Below, in pieces: positions 22,427-34,562 of a stretch of DNA of 64,000 nucleotides. Under the pieces are notes generated by a model. It ran no database searches and had not been told where the DNA came from. It was given only the letters and a program-made list of their open reading frames with translations. The position numbers were made by a program, and so were the translations under genes. Source of the DNA: Rostrohypoxylon terebratum. Its lineage: Eukaryota; Ascomycota; Sordariomycetes; Xylariales; Hypoxylaceae. Position 1 is the stretch's first letter. Every line of letters begins with the position of its first letter. The stretch spans positions 101,028 to 165,027 of the forward strand of contig MU385929.1 of the NCBI GenBank assembly GCA_022497145.1. The letters run 5' to 3'.

Positions 22427-25215
22427 CTACATTACCCTCCGCTTCTTGGTTTGCTGTTGGCTCCCGCTTCGCGCCATCGGCGTAGGTAAGATTGGACGTT
22501 TACCTAATGCGACCTCATTTGTGCTCGGACTCTCTTCGTAAAGATCCTCGTCATTCAGAACCTGCGCATAAGGACTTCGGACTTCTGAAATGCCCGGAGA
22601 CGGGACGTGTGTTGTAGAATAAAAAGAATGAATTGGTGCTGGCGACACAACCCCAGCAAACGATGGGCTCACCACATCGGGTCCCACATGCCGCATTAAG
22701 TGAGACTGGTCCTTAGGTGTTGCTAATTCCGACACAGATGTCAGGTCATTATCCATATCCCCAGATCTCCCTTCCTGCACACCGATCATTGACATTAGCG
22801 ATTCACGTGAACTGCGTCGACTTTCGAGGTATTCGCGGAGATCGAAGCACTGCCTGCAAACCGGATAGACTGACCACATGTCCTCTTCGTTTCGGTGTTG
22901 TGGTAACTGAGGCCTACGTTCCTGGCCGCACCGTTCTTGGATATCATCGAAGATGTCGAAGATAGGAGTGAAGTATGTGTATCTTGGTCCGGGGCCGTAG
23001 TATTTATTCCGGCTCCAGAGTTGGCCAACGATGGAATTGGTATCGCAGTCGATGATGGCGGCACCGCTATCACCCTCGACCCCTATACCCCCGGAAATCC
23101 AACCATTGTCGTTGTCATAGGGATGTGGCTCTTCGATATACCATTCGCGAGATGCCCTGCCATTCTCGTAACCATCAAGATAAGCGGGGATTTCACAGAC
23201 CTCACCTTTCTGGAATCCCGAACTACGCCCTGTTGAGCATACAGTCGCACCTGGCATAACTGTACTCATCGATGTCACAGGAATTTCTCGTTGCTGACAA
23301 GAGGTAGGGAACTTTCTTAGCATATTCACTTGCTGACCTTTTGCAGAGACCAATGCCCAGTCTGTGACGACGAGCGGAGGCTCCATATCGCACTCCTCCC
23401 AATAAGGGTCGTGAGATATTCGAGTCGTTTTTAAGTCGAAGCCTGAGCTTGCCGTTAGATTTCCGACATGGAAATCGAGATCGCCGCTGGTTAGGATGTC
23501 GTGCTTCTCCTTTACACATATTGCACGGTCCGCTGGAGACGGGTGTTCTATAGAGACCGGGCATGTTCCACCTTTACTAGCATCGACAAACGGATGGAAG
23601 TTGACCAACCAGAAACTACCGCCGTTGATCGTAATGCAAGGCCCCAAGGTCGCTGTGATTTCATCGCCGTCCCCAGACGTGGTTCCTATACTGTCTCCCA
23701 TGCATGGACTTACGTAACAGAATGGGTTGCGCGGAAGACAGATCTCGTCAGGTATCTCCCTGCTGAGGCCCCTGGACCAAACAAGTCGGTCTACTTTTCC
23801 AACGGAGAATATAAAGGTGATCGTTTTACTATAGCTTGCCGGGAGCAGGTCCAGAACATGCCATGCAATGACAATCTTGCGAGCCCTGGAGATGGTTCTC
23901 TTCGTCATGATGTTAAGTCGTCGGGCGTTAGGTTTTCTGCCACGCATCACACTGATGACATGACCGGGACCGCACCACTTTGGCATCAATTCGGCGAGGA
24001 AGGGAAGAATGCCGTGCTCCCAAATTATCGGAAAGCTCGCCGACTCCAATAACTTGGATGAGCGACTCTCAATAGCGCCGGGGCTTTCACCAGCTTTGGG
24101 CGTGCCACCTGAATCTACCATTAGTCGCTGCTTTATCGGGTTCACGTCACCATGGACATACCGTTTATTCTCTTTATTCTCTTTTCGAGCACCATCTTGA
24201 GATGTTCTCGGCAGCGCTTCTTCGAGGTTCCGACCGTCATCGCCATCTTGAGTGCCTTATCCTCAACAGGTTTGAGCGTTGCGGCAGAACCTTGCGTCCG
24301 ATTTCTTGCTGACGGTTCTTCTGGTGCATCTGTCGCTGCTCCGAGGAGATTAATTGGTTGAATAGGGGTATTATTATCAGTCGTCGTACTGTAGTGGATA
24401 TGTTTCAAGTGCCAGTCGAGAAAGTACTTGTTCGCGAAGGTGCCTTCGGTACAACCAGGGACTGGACACAGCAGCAGGTGTTCACGCTTGACGTGCCAGT
24501 TGAGCTCCTCTCTTGTTGCGAATCCTGCACTGTCACACGGCCCTTTGTTTCCCCAGAGACATATATGCAGGTGCCCGATGCGGGAGTGGAGTTCGAGATC
24601 CTCTTTGCTAGTGAAACTCAGCTTGCAATTGCTCTTCGGGCATCTATACTCAAAGTCTATGGTAGCTGATGATACGCTAGACATGTTCCGTAACGGGGTC
24701 GGGATACGCGATCTGGAGATTCCTCCGGTAGTGAAGTCTGATGTGAAGTCTGTCTGGGTAGGAGACCAAGCTGAGCCCTGGTATGACGAGGGAGGAGATG
24801 TTAGAGTACTGACGTTGTCAGCACCAATATTAATGGGCATCGTTGCATGAGGGAAGTTGACGAGCTCCACGTCTGGAACCTTGTCGCTCACACCATACAT
24901 GCCTCCTACCCTCAAGGACAATGTCCCATTGCCGCTGTCTATCCATGATACATTGCGCCGCGTGACAGGATGAATGAATAGCGTGTCGTCGTCGAAGCAA
25001 AAGTTGGTGTTCCATCCATTGGATGAGGCTGTATTTATGTTATCATACTGGAAACCTCCGCTGGCATGAGTTGTAGATTGACCAGCCTGGACGGAAGATA
25101 TCGCGGGTCCGGAAGAGGAACCAGATGTTATCTCGAAGCCCGAGGTCGATTTTCGGTTAGTGTCCATTTCGGAAGATGATTCAGAGCGCCACTGCGACAC
25201 TGGCTGAATGATCAT
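22427..25215 (-). CDS. C2H2 zinc-finger protein fused to a trypsin-like serine protease domain
   Basis: Exons 25215-24162 and 24108-22427 are joined over a 53-base intron (GTATGT, branch CGACTAAT, TTCAG) to give 911 residues. Without splicing the two halves look like separate genes overlapping by 4 bases. The N-terminal half has a Ser/Thr-rich region and three C2H2 fingers: C192-C197-H210-H215, C219-C227-H241-H246 and C250-C255-H269-H274. Basic clusters near 331-350 could be a nuclear signal. The second half reads as a chymotrypsin-fold domain: WLVNFHPF (H523), VVTDWALV (D601) and GVEGDSGAAI (S699) have the order and context of a catalytic triad. A Ser/Pro-rich tail ends in KKRRVM, another basic cluster. 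The start at 25215 is the first ATG in frame. DNA binding and proteolysis are inferences; the substrate is unknown. Confidence 0.75.
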
Positions 25216-26351
25216 TGCTCGAGTAAGAAATGCAAGAAAAACAAGAATCAATCAAATGAGGTTGGTTTCTCGAAACTATAGTATATAATGACTAATTCGG
25301 AACGAAGGGGAGTTAATCCCCCAGCAGCAGGGCGTCTCTCACCAAACCCTAGTCGATGGGATCGGGTTGAATGCGAGTCAACTTTGCACTTCTCGAATCT
25401 TGGGTCGGGGAGTTGGGAGCTGGTTACAATAGGCCTCCCGAGGTAGCGAGGCACCAGAGTGCCAGTAAGGCGCAGTCAGGTGCATGTGTAGTTCGCCTAC
25501 CGACATCACTATCCGTCTATACCTATTGGGGGTCACTTGGTTGCCTTACACCGGACTCGTAGTACCTAGAATGCGTAGTAGTGTATGTGAGAAACACATA
25601 CTGCTATGCGAGTGGGGGCTAAAATCTACGCAAGAGTCACAATGGATGTGGAAGCACGATTGAGTAATTCGATATAAAGGGGAATCCTACCGGCCAATTA
25701 TTTGAAAGCAGGTAGCGGTACGAACAAACCACTTTTCTCAATATCATGGTTGATTTTGTATGCCCAGGGAAGAGGGGGAAAAAGAAGAAATATTAAAAAT
25801 TCGCAATAATGGTCAGGCAGAACAGATGAATCATTCTCCTATTGTGATCGAGTAACACTGCATATGCATGTGTCACTCACTTACCGAGATCAAAGTAGCT
25901 TCCTTCCCTTGTACCCTGTACTCTGAAGAGGCGCTTTACCCGTACTTGACCGGAATATAATGGGGTGTACATGACGATACATTATCGGATAAGTCTCTGT
26001 GAGTGGCCGGCGACTGATGTAAACGTGCAATATGTATATCATAGATCATTTTTAAAGCCATCCTACTAGACAATAGCGGTTATACACTTTTCACTCGACC
26101 TCCCACCCGCATCTAACCCTAGAGGGAAAATGCTTTGTGCCAAAAAGAAAAAGAAAAAAACGCCGCGAATGCGTATTCCCGCTGATAGCATTCCGTAGGA
26201 ACGCCGTAAACCCATGTGTCCATAATACTATAAGGTACGAAATATTCGTATCGAACGCCTTAACGTCCTTGGAAATCCGACAATCCACCTTGCCCTCTGA
26301 ATAATGCCTCTCCTTGTAGTATTGACCGATCAAGTTGCCGATGGTAAAGCA
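25216..26351. other. Intergenic
   Basis: This is the 5' flank of the zinc-finger/protease gene and the 3' flank of the Mto1-like gene. No frame is coding-like. I see nothing specific. Confidence 0.6.
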
Positions 26352-29300
26352 TTACTCCCCATTTCCCTTCCTCTTGGCGCGCACTAATTCGGCAGCGAGC
26401 TCATTGTTTTGTCGCTCGCTATCTTGGATTCGTTGCCTTGCTGCGGCTCGATCCATGTGCCTGGCCTCCCTTTCCTGCTTGAGCTTCTGTTCGAGTTCTC
26501 GGAGTCTAAACATCCACGGGTTATCAGGTCCATTCTTACTGGAGCTATTCTCGCCGTTCGATGTGCCGAGCCGCTCTAATTCGGCGGCGCCCATAGTAGA
26601 GGCGCTTCGAGTCATCGTACCCGGCCTGCTCTTTTCGTTCACCTCAAGTCCAGTCGTCTTGCTACGCGGGATCTTGGAGTCTCGACGATGCGGTCCGGTT
26701 GGAACGGACGGCGAAGGGCTGCCTCCCTCAATAAGATCTTCGTGCGAACCGTTGCTGCTAGCTTTCTTAGAGCCGGACCATCCGGACCCACGGGTGCGTG
26801 CGTCGTTGGCGCGCTGGAGAGTAGCGTTTTCGATTTTAAGAGCACGATAAGCTGTCTCTAGCTGCGAAATCTTGGCCTGCGCGTCAAACGTACCGGCCGC
26901 GATGCCGGTTCGGACGATAGTTTCAAGACGCTCGACCTTCTTAGACTTTGCTTCGAGGCTGTTCTCAAGAGCCTGGTATTCTTTCCAAAGCTCACGCTCA
27001 ACCGCCTTGATTCGTGACTGGAAATTACCTACTATCGACTCAATAGTCTTGACAGCACCCATGAGATTTTTAGCGAAACCGGGTAGCATGGTAGACACAG
27101 ACTCTAGCGAGGGTAGAGCGCGCCCATTTATAAGGCTATTGTCGTGAGCCCAATCAGTGCCGCATAGGGCTGACAGACGTGTCCACAAGATGAGCAAGAG
27201 ATTATTGCGTTCGTTGAGCTGTTCCTTAAAGGATGCCTCTAGCTGCGCAATCTTCTTTTTGTCCGTAGCACGGCTAGTCTCAAGTTCCAGAATACGTGTG
27301 TCCTGGCTTGTCACCGTCCGCGATACATGCTGGTGCGTACGCTGGAATGTCTCAAACTGATTCTTCGTGTTACGGTGGGCTTGTCGTTCCTTGTCGAGCA
27401 TTTCGGCTAGTCTGCGCGATTCCAGACCGTGAGACTCAAGAAGGCCATCGCGCTGCTTAATTATGCGATCCTTCTCGAGCATAGAATTCTTAGTGGTGTC
27501 AAGCTCACGAACGGTATTTTCGAGCTCCCTTTGGAGTTTAGCAATGGACTATCGGATAATTAGTGACGAGTTCTTAGAAATTGTACCGATGCTTCATGTC
27601 GTTGGAGATGACGCACCTTGAGTAAACTAGACCTGGTTCCATTCAAGTCTCCCAATGCCTCTCGGAGATTGTTCTCTAGCTCCATAAGTCTCTCCTTCCA
27701 CTCAGTAGCCTCAACTTCTCTACTAGTCAAGTTCTTACGTAGTCGCCTAGCCTCGTCCTTAGAAGTGGAGACTTCGCGGTTGAGCTCGTTGATAACGTTC
27801 TGGACCTCTTCTTTTTCGCGGGTGGCCACGATCTCGCGTTGCTTTCGTTCGTTAGCGAGACGATGCTCTATCTCCTTGGTTCGATCGCGTTCCTCTCTAA
27901 TTGCCTGCTCGGCGTTGGCGAGCGCAGCCTCGAGATCGCCGATTCTTATCTTGTCTGCCTCTTGCTCCTCGCGCAAGAACGCAATCTCGCCCTGGCTAGA
28001 TTCTTGCTGAACTCCGAGCCGCTGGGCCTTATCGTTCGCTTCGAGAAGTTTAGCTTCGAGGTCCTCGGATTCTTTATTTGATTCGGCGAGCTCCTCTTCG
28101 AGCTGCTCTATTCTCTTGAGCTTCTTCTCTTGCTCATCCTCTAGCCGAACAAGCGCCTCGCTCATCTGCCGCATCTCTTCCTGGAGAGCGTCAAAGTTTT
28201 CGGAACGATCTTGTAGTTCAATCTGCAACCGTTGGATTTCCTCGGTCTTCTGGTCACTCTCGGCCTCTAAGGAATCGATCTCATCTTGAGCCTCCTTACG
28301 AAGAATATCGAATTCGTTTTCCAACTCGGCATGCTCCTGCAGTACTTCGTCACGTTCTCCTTGAATCTGCATCAAGTCATTGGTCAGCCTCTGATATTCT
28401 TCTTCGAGGACGCTGTTTTGTTCCTCGAGTTGTCTTTTAGCCTCGCTGCTAGCGTCTAGCTCCTGCATGCAAGTTTGTAACTCGCGCTGGAGTTCCTGCT
28501 TCTCGAACTTAATCTCGTTGATCTTGTCACGGTGTTCGGCGAGCTTATTCTCCAACTCTTCGCGGTCGGGATCCTCTTCGACAGTCATGGTGAGTCGCGT
28601 GCGGCCACTACCTCGCGAAGTCGACCGTTCATGACCACCAGCTCGTGATGCCGACCGATCGAGAAGACTGTCGATAGTTGAAGGCGCTGGTCCTCCGCGG
28701 CGCTGTGCCAATTTAAGATCCTCTATCTCTTGGTATAGCCTTTCCTTCTCGCGATTACGCGAGGTGAGCATCGACGTCTGCGCACCGACCTCTCTACGCA
28801 ACTCGGCGTTTTCGTGGCGTAGCTGCTCACTCTCACGGCGGAGTTCTTCGACGAGGGTTGCCGACTGGCTGGTTACGGTAGGATCGATTTCACCGGAAAG
28901 ACCGGAAACGGGTCGTGACCTCGACGGCGATGACGGCCTGGCTTTTCGCGTAATATTATAAATGTTAGTCGTGTGGTGCATACCGCCACCCGGGGGAGCT
29001 GTTCCGTTAATTTCCTGCTTCATCCTGAAAATCTCATCGCGAAGCTTTCGATTTTCCTCATCTGATTGCTCGCGACGAGCCGTTTCTTGTTCGAGGAGGT
29101 CTTTCCATACATCAGCCTCCTCTTGGCGGCCAAGACCCTCACCAACGCGCTCACCGACGCGGTCTCCCATGGTCTTAACTGTCTCTGCCAACCTCCTCTT
29201 CTCCACCTGGTTAGTCATATTCTCGTTGCGGAGCTTCTCAATCTCGGCAATGTATTCTTCGACCCGCTCTCTCAAGTATATCAATTCCTCCTCTCGTTCT

Positions 29301-31210
29301 TGGGCATCGGCATCGAACGCTGGAGTCGTCGCACCATCCGAAGAGTATCCGCTCCTGGCAGTGCTGGGTCGGTCTTCCTCGTCTCGATCACGAAGTCGCT
29401 TCTCTAACTCCTTAACGCGTCGCCTGAGAACCTTGTTATCTCGCTGAATAATTGCCAAGGAAGTCCTTAGTTCAACATTCTCCGAGATCATTTCCTTAAT
29501 ACCTTCTTCAGAGAGCTTATCTAGGCGGTCGGAGAGGAACATAACCTTTAGCTTGAGATCAAAGTTCTCCTTGGACAGCCGCTCGATGGTGCTGGATTGC
29601 TCTTTGAGCGTCAGATTCTTGCCGCCACGGCCGGTGGTAGTAGTGGTAGTGGTAGCAGCAGTACTAGGCGCGGGCGTGTAACTGGACACTTTCCTATAGG
29701 GCTCGCGCATCGGTGTTGTCAGCCCACCCTTGTTCTTATACTCCTTCGCCAGGGACTCGGGCACTTCAACGTTGCGAACATGCCTGGCGATAACAGTATC
29801 GGTAGGTGCCATAAGAGAGTTCCTTTTCGCCTTTGGGGTCGCAAGGGGGTCAGCTCGGCGGTCAGGCATAGGACTCTCAACTTCTTCAAGGGGCTCCAAA
29901 GCATCCGGTCGGATGGGGTCCGGGACTTCGTCGAAGCCAGAGGCCATACTCCCGATACTTACAGAACGAGATAGACTCTGGTCGATACTCCGCGAGGTGC
30001 CAAATGCTGGCAGAGCTCCCCCGGACTGGAGGGCATAGTCGGCACCCAAACCGATGGTAGCATCGCTGTCGATATCGACATCCTCGTTGGAGGCGAAGGA
30101 AGAAGTGGAAGAGCGCTGACTCGCATTCCTACTACGAAGGTACTTGGGACGCTTACCAATCTTTAGAGAGTTCTCGGGCGTATGTCTAGCGGCATCGATG
30201 AGTGATTTGCTCGAGTTGCTTGGGTTATGGTCGTGGGGGTGGCGGTGGATTGTCGAGTCATCAGCAGAGGAGTCTGCTGAAGGCACATCAAGGGCTGAAT
30301 TCTCGTTCGACACAACCGAATCGTCATGCTCAGCTTTCGGATCTTCGCTAATAGCTCTGCTAGCTCTGGATATGGCTCTGGATAGGGTACGGGCGGTTGC
30401 AGCAGTGGTAGGGGAGGACAGGTTCTCCAGAGAAGAAGTGGTGTTGCCAGGCTCAGTGGTCGTAGTGGCATCGTCGGGTTGATGTCGCGAATGAGATTCG
30501 CATAAGGGTGTGGTAGTAGGAAGATTGTCTGAGTCGGGCTTAGTCTCAGAAGAGGCCGCGTCGATATGGCGGTCAGGATGCAAATCTGGTTGGGTCTGCG
30601 TCTCGGCCGTATGTGGGCGGAAAGTAGAATCGGACGGTGAAGATGGCGGAGGCGGTGTGAGTCTCCTTATAGGCTTCCTCACAGTTTTATCAAATAGGAA
30701 AGTATCGTCAATGCCAGCATCAGGACTACCGACCTGGATTGGCGATATGGGAGGTATAAAGCTTGACTCGACATTCTCTGCTAGGTGAGCCCTGACTTGC
30801 AGTTCCTCGGTGATGGAGTCGAGATGTTTGTCGTCGTTATCGATGCGCGTAGTCTCGACAAAGCTGCTATCGTCGGGTGGTGTACGTAGATGAACAGAAG
30901 GGACGTGTTCTTTCTTGGGCGAGGGGGTATTCGTGCCTGCGTTTGTGGCTATCTTTGCTTCTGACTCCATCTCCGCCCCTGCCCCTGCCCCTGTCTCTGT
31001 CTTTGTCTCTGTTTCTGTCATTGTTTCTCTTTCCGTTTCTCTTTCTGCTCCTGTACCCGTGCCTATTCCCGTACTCGAGTCTTCGGTAGTAGCATTTTGA
31101 GTAGGAACTTGGATTTCTGAATGCGCCACAGCCTCTTCCGGCGAGTTCTGGTCAATGCGACTATCGTCTTCAGCCATCGTGTCGGCGGCGGACTGGGTGT
31201 CAGCTAGCAT
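26352..31210 (-). CDS. mto1: Microtubule-organising protein Mto1/ApsB (centrosomin motif 1 protein)
   Basis: Exons 31210-27617 and 27548-26352 join in phase across a 68-base intron to give 1,596 residues. Residues 1-520 are low complexity (Ser/Thr/Glu/Asp-rich, with ETET-type repeats near 50-90). A centrosomin motif 1 (Cnn_1N) segment starts near 530, with KEQSSTIERL and KENFDLKLKV; this motif recruits gamma-tubulin complexes. A long coiled coil follows to about 1,420. The last 60 residues contain NPWMFRLRELEQKLKQERE, matching the C-terminal Mto2-binding region of S. pombe Mto1. The protein should nucleate cytoplasmic microtubules at septa, spindle pole bodies and other organising centres; Aspergillus ApsB mutants show nuclear-distribution defects. 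It is longer than most relatives because of the extended N-terminus. Confidence 0.88.
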
Positions 31211-33841
31211 GTCGTCTTAGATAGTACCATGTATGGCGTGTCGTGTGTCGAGCCAGACTAGAAACTAGGAATAGGTAAAATGAGGATAAGTAGTGTTGTA
31301 TTTATTACGAGCCGAAGTCGTCAGCAAAGTGTGTAAAGACGACACGTTCTCGACGCGAAGCAATGTCATATGTGTTGATTCGTGTATTTGGTATTTGGTG
31401 TTTGGCGAAGATCAGACTGTCATTTGTTGAGATTCGCGAGAAATGCCGAAGGTGAAATGCCGAAGGTCTGGACAGGTGGAAGGTAGAAGTCGAAAAGTAG
31501 AAGGCGAAAGGCGATGCGAAGGTGACGGTAAATTCTTAGAGGTGTTGACGAAAAAAAAAAAAAAAAAAAAAAAGTTAATTGGCGCTGGCAACCGGCAACG
31601 ACAATAATGCGCTAGGTAATACTCCAGGGCTATAAACTTAATAGAGGTACTAGGTAGGTATGCTGCTATTACCTCCAGCTATGGATTACTGCTCTGTCCA
31701 GCGCTACTGCCTCTTCTTCATTTGACCAGGGAACTAACAACCGGGGTGAATTGTCAAGGCTCAAGACTAAAAAAAAAAATCTTTTGATAATACTATTATC
31801 GATATCCAGGATGCAAGTAATAAGTATTAATAAGTAGCCTTTTTAAGCTCGTGCTCAATACCTGGTAGTTTTGGAGGGGCTTCCAGGTGCTGTCAGTGTG
31901 CTTGTTTTGTTTTGCTACGTAGGTAAGGTTCCAGTGGAAAGGTCGGCATCTAGTGTTGTTTGTAGGATTATTGTTAATAATCTGTTAGGTTAGCTATACC
32001 GTCTAATATTATGTTATTGAAGATATAGGTCAGCGAAGTCAGGTATTAAATGTTATTCACTCGGAAATTCTAAACATTCCAGACACGTTTTTTCCCCCTT
32101 CGTTTTCCTTTTTTTCACTTTTGTTATTACCCCCTTCCTACCGATCAATTGGACTGACGCTCAGATGTAATAGTAGGATCCATCAGAAGATGCGCTCGGT
32201 CCCTCGTAGGTTGGTGCCCACTGCCCAGGTACCTACCTAGTAGTTGAGTCTCTTTTAGCGTCTTAGCGTTGATAGAAACCAGGGGCATTCGTTTCTTCGT
32301 TGCTAGGGCACCAACGGGAGGATCCATGGTAGTCCACTGCATATCTAGGACCCATATTAGCTCCAACTGGCAACTGGGCTTGCACAGGTACCTAATGTAT
32401 TGTACCTAGTATGTAGGTACATGTAGTACGTACTGCGCTGTAGTTGTACTAGGCACATCATCCATGGATGGACATGCGCATCAAGTCGACTACCCACATA
32501 TCCAGGTGGGTAATCAAATCTGTGCATGCTCCACGGCCATGTTCCATGCCCCAGTGCTGCATGGGAAGCTCTTTCTTCCTAACCTAGCATGTTTGCCATT
32601 GATTACCCAGCCAGCCCCAGCCAGCTGAGTTTATAGTGTACAATATAGCATATTACATCCACGTCGAATTAGCCCTAGAATCGCTTCTGCGATCGATGGA
32701 TATTGACTTGCATCAAACTGTGTAACAGAATTGGAGACTGGATAGCCGACACTCATGTAATCCATATATCCGTATATACGTATATACCTACTATATCCAT
32801 ATATGTGTATGATCTAATCTAATAGTACATAGATGCCCGATGCCCGATCATCATCAAGAAATCACGAATTCTCCAGTCCAACCAGTTTCGAAGCATAAAG
32901 TTATACATACACCTATATGCTATCATATTTCTTCCCGGACTACATAGGTAAATCTTAGCGGCGAATTACTACCAAGTACTTACATAGCAAGTAATTTATT
33001 CGTATTATATTATCTTTTACACAAAATAGTATCATCCTATACATGTGTGTATACCACGTACATTGTAGGTATCTTTGCCAATATCTGCTCGTAAATTCCA
33101 GTAGGTACCGACAAAAGCACTGCTTAAAAAAGTTCACATAACGTACATATCTCATACAATTTGGTTCTCATGAGTTATGTCTACTATGTTATTAACCCTC
33201 TATGTATATATTGCTTACTGATCATTACCTAGTATGTGCTAAAGTTGCATGTCCAGGTACTACCTACTAGGTAATAAGTATGTAGTTTATACTACTAATA
33301 TCACTTACATGTAGGGAAAGGGAAAAGAAATAAACTGGAAAAAGATACGGCCTTGAAAACCCGAACGTTGGAGTCGGAAAATTAGTACCTAGTACTGCGT
33401 AGAAGGCTTGAAGCAACCTTGTTATTACTAATTAGTACATATGTAGCATCCGTGGCTCGGGTAGAAGCGTGGTACCGCGTGTCGAATTATAAGGTTGGAG
33501 CTATTAACTGCCTATATTGGAAAGTGGGGGTTACTGCAGCCTGCGTAGCCCAGAGTGTTATCGTTCTTTTCTTATCGTTGAGGTCAGCACTTATAGCACT
33601 TATGTAAGCCGTTAGCCACCTCCAACTAGAACCACAAGTGCGCAGCAACTGAACAATTGAACATTTAACAACTACAACAACTGTTCCAAGGTTGTTGCTC
33701 ACCTACAAATATATACATATACACATATACCCAGATGTAGGAGATGCTACCTCAACGTACCCTAAGCAAGTCCTTCATCATACTTGGTACGCTCTATACA
33801 TAATAGAAATAGACTCATCTGGATTCATCGTCGACGTCAAA
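31211..33841. other. Intergenic
   Basis: A run of 23 A lies at 31551-31573. CCTAGGTA-type tracts occur around 31,645-31,665, 32,225-32,245, 32,390-32,455 and 33,255-33,285. AT content is high from 32,640 to 33,340. No gene is recognised; the last 200 bases are the upstream region of the small Mrx7-like gene. Confidence 0.6.
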
Positions 33842-34338
33842 ATGTTTAAGTGGTTCTTTCTCGTGGAGGTAAGCCTAAATGCTTGAATCACTTCACATAC
33901 CTATACCCAATAACCAATAGGTAACCAATAACCAATAACCACCAACACTAATCGCCATTGATAGGATTACATTGTTCAAATGGTACCGAATTCTACTGTC
34001 AAGTATCTTTATCCCGGAGATTATCAATGTCTGATTTGAATTATTTATTCTTGTTTTCTAGATCCTCCGATCCCGTACTTTCCAAAGAAGCGTCCAACGT
34101 CTTCACCGGACAGTCCAGGATCTCAAACACGGGCGGGATCCTAGTGAGCCCTTAAGAGAGGGAGAGGCTACCCGTATGTCTTTTTTACCACCAGAAAGGA
34201 AAACAGGCATTTCCGACTAAATACCTATTCATAGGGGAGCCTACCAATGAGCGCGGCTTTTTATCCCATTTTGTGGAAGAATTGAGAAACCAGGCTCGCG
34301 GGACTACCAACTCACCAGGCGATCGCCCTAAGAGGTGA
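33842..34338 (+). CDS. Small mitochondrial protein, Mrx7-like
   Basis: Three short exons, 33842-33868 (9 codons), 34062-34173 and 34235-34338, give 80 residues. All phases match, branch sites are CTGAT and CGACTAAA, and the start context is GTCAAAATG. The product has a short aromatic N-terminus (MFKWFFLVE), then ILRSRTFQRSVQRLHRTVQ, an acidic/basic linker and a conserved-looking end, FVEELRNQARG. The pattern of an RSxxF start, a basic amphipathic helix and a helical C-terminus is what I remember for the fungal Mrx7 family, a component of yeast MIOREX expressosome assemblies. No single unbroken frame shows this gene, so it would be easy to miss. Existence of the gene is better supported than the family name. 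Confidence 0.62.
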
Positions 34339-34562
34339 ATCGTGCGTTCGCTTTACCAAAAATTGCATACGAACATTAAGTATACAGATGCCCATGTTAC
34401 ATTTTACCCACATTGTCCATATTGTCCACATTGCCGTTTAGATTTGACGTTTCTAAAGCTACCTAAGTTCCGAGGCACGCCGTGTGAGCATATCGTATCT
34501 TTTGTTCACCTGATCTCACATCCAATGCATCCATCTTACTTTCTAGATGTACCTATATAACA

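Noticed and set aside
33965..34041. A different second exon for the small gene at 33,842 (starting GATTACATTG)
   Set aside because: It needs a 33-base intron or a premature stop, while skipping it restores a family-like protein with matching phases.
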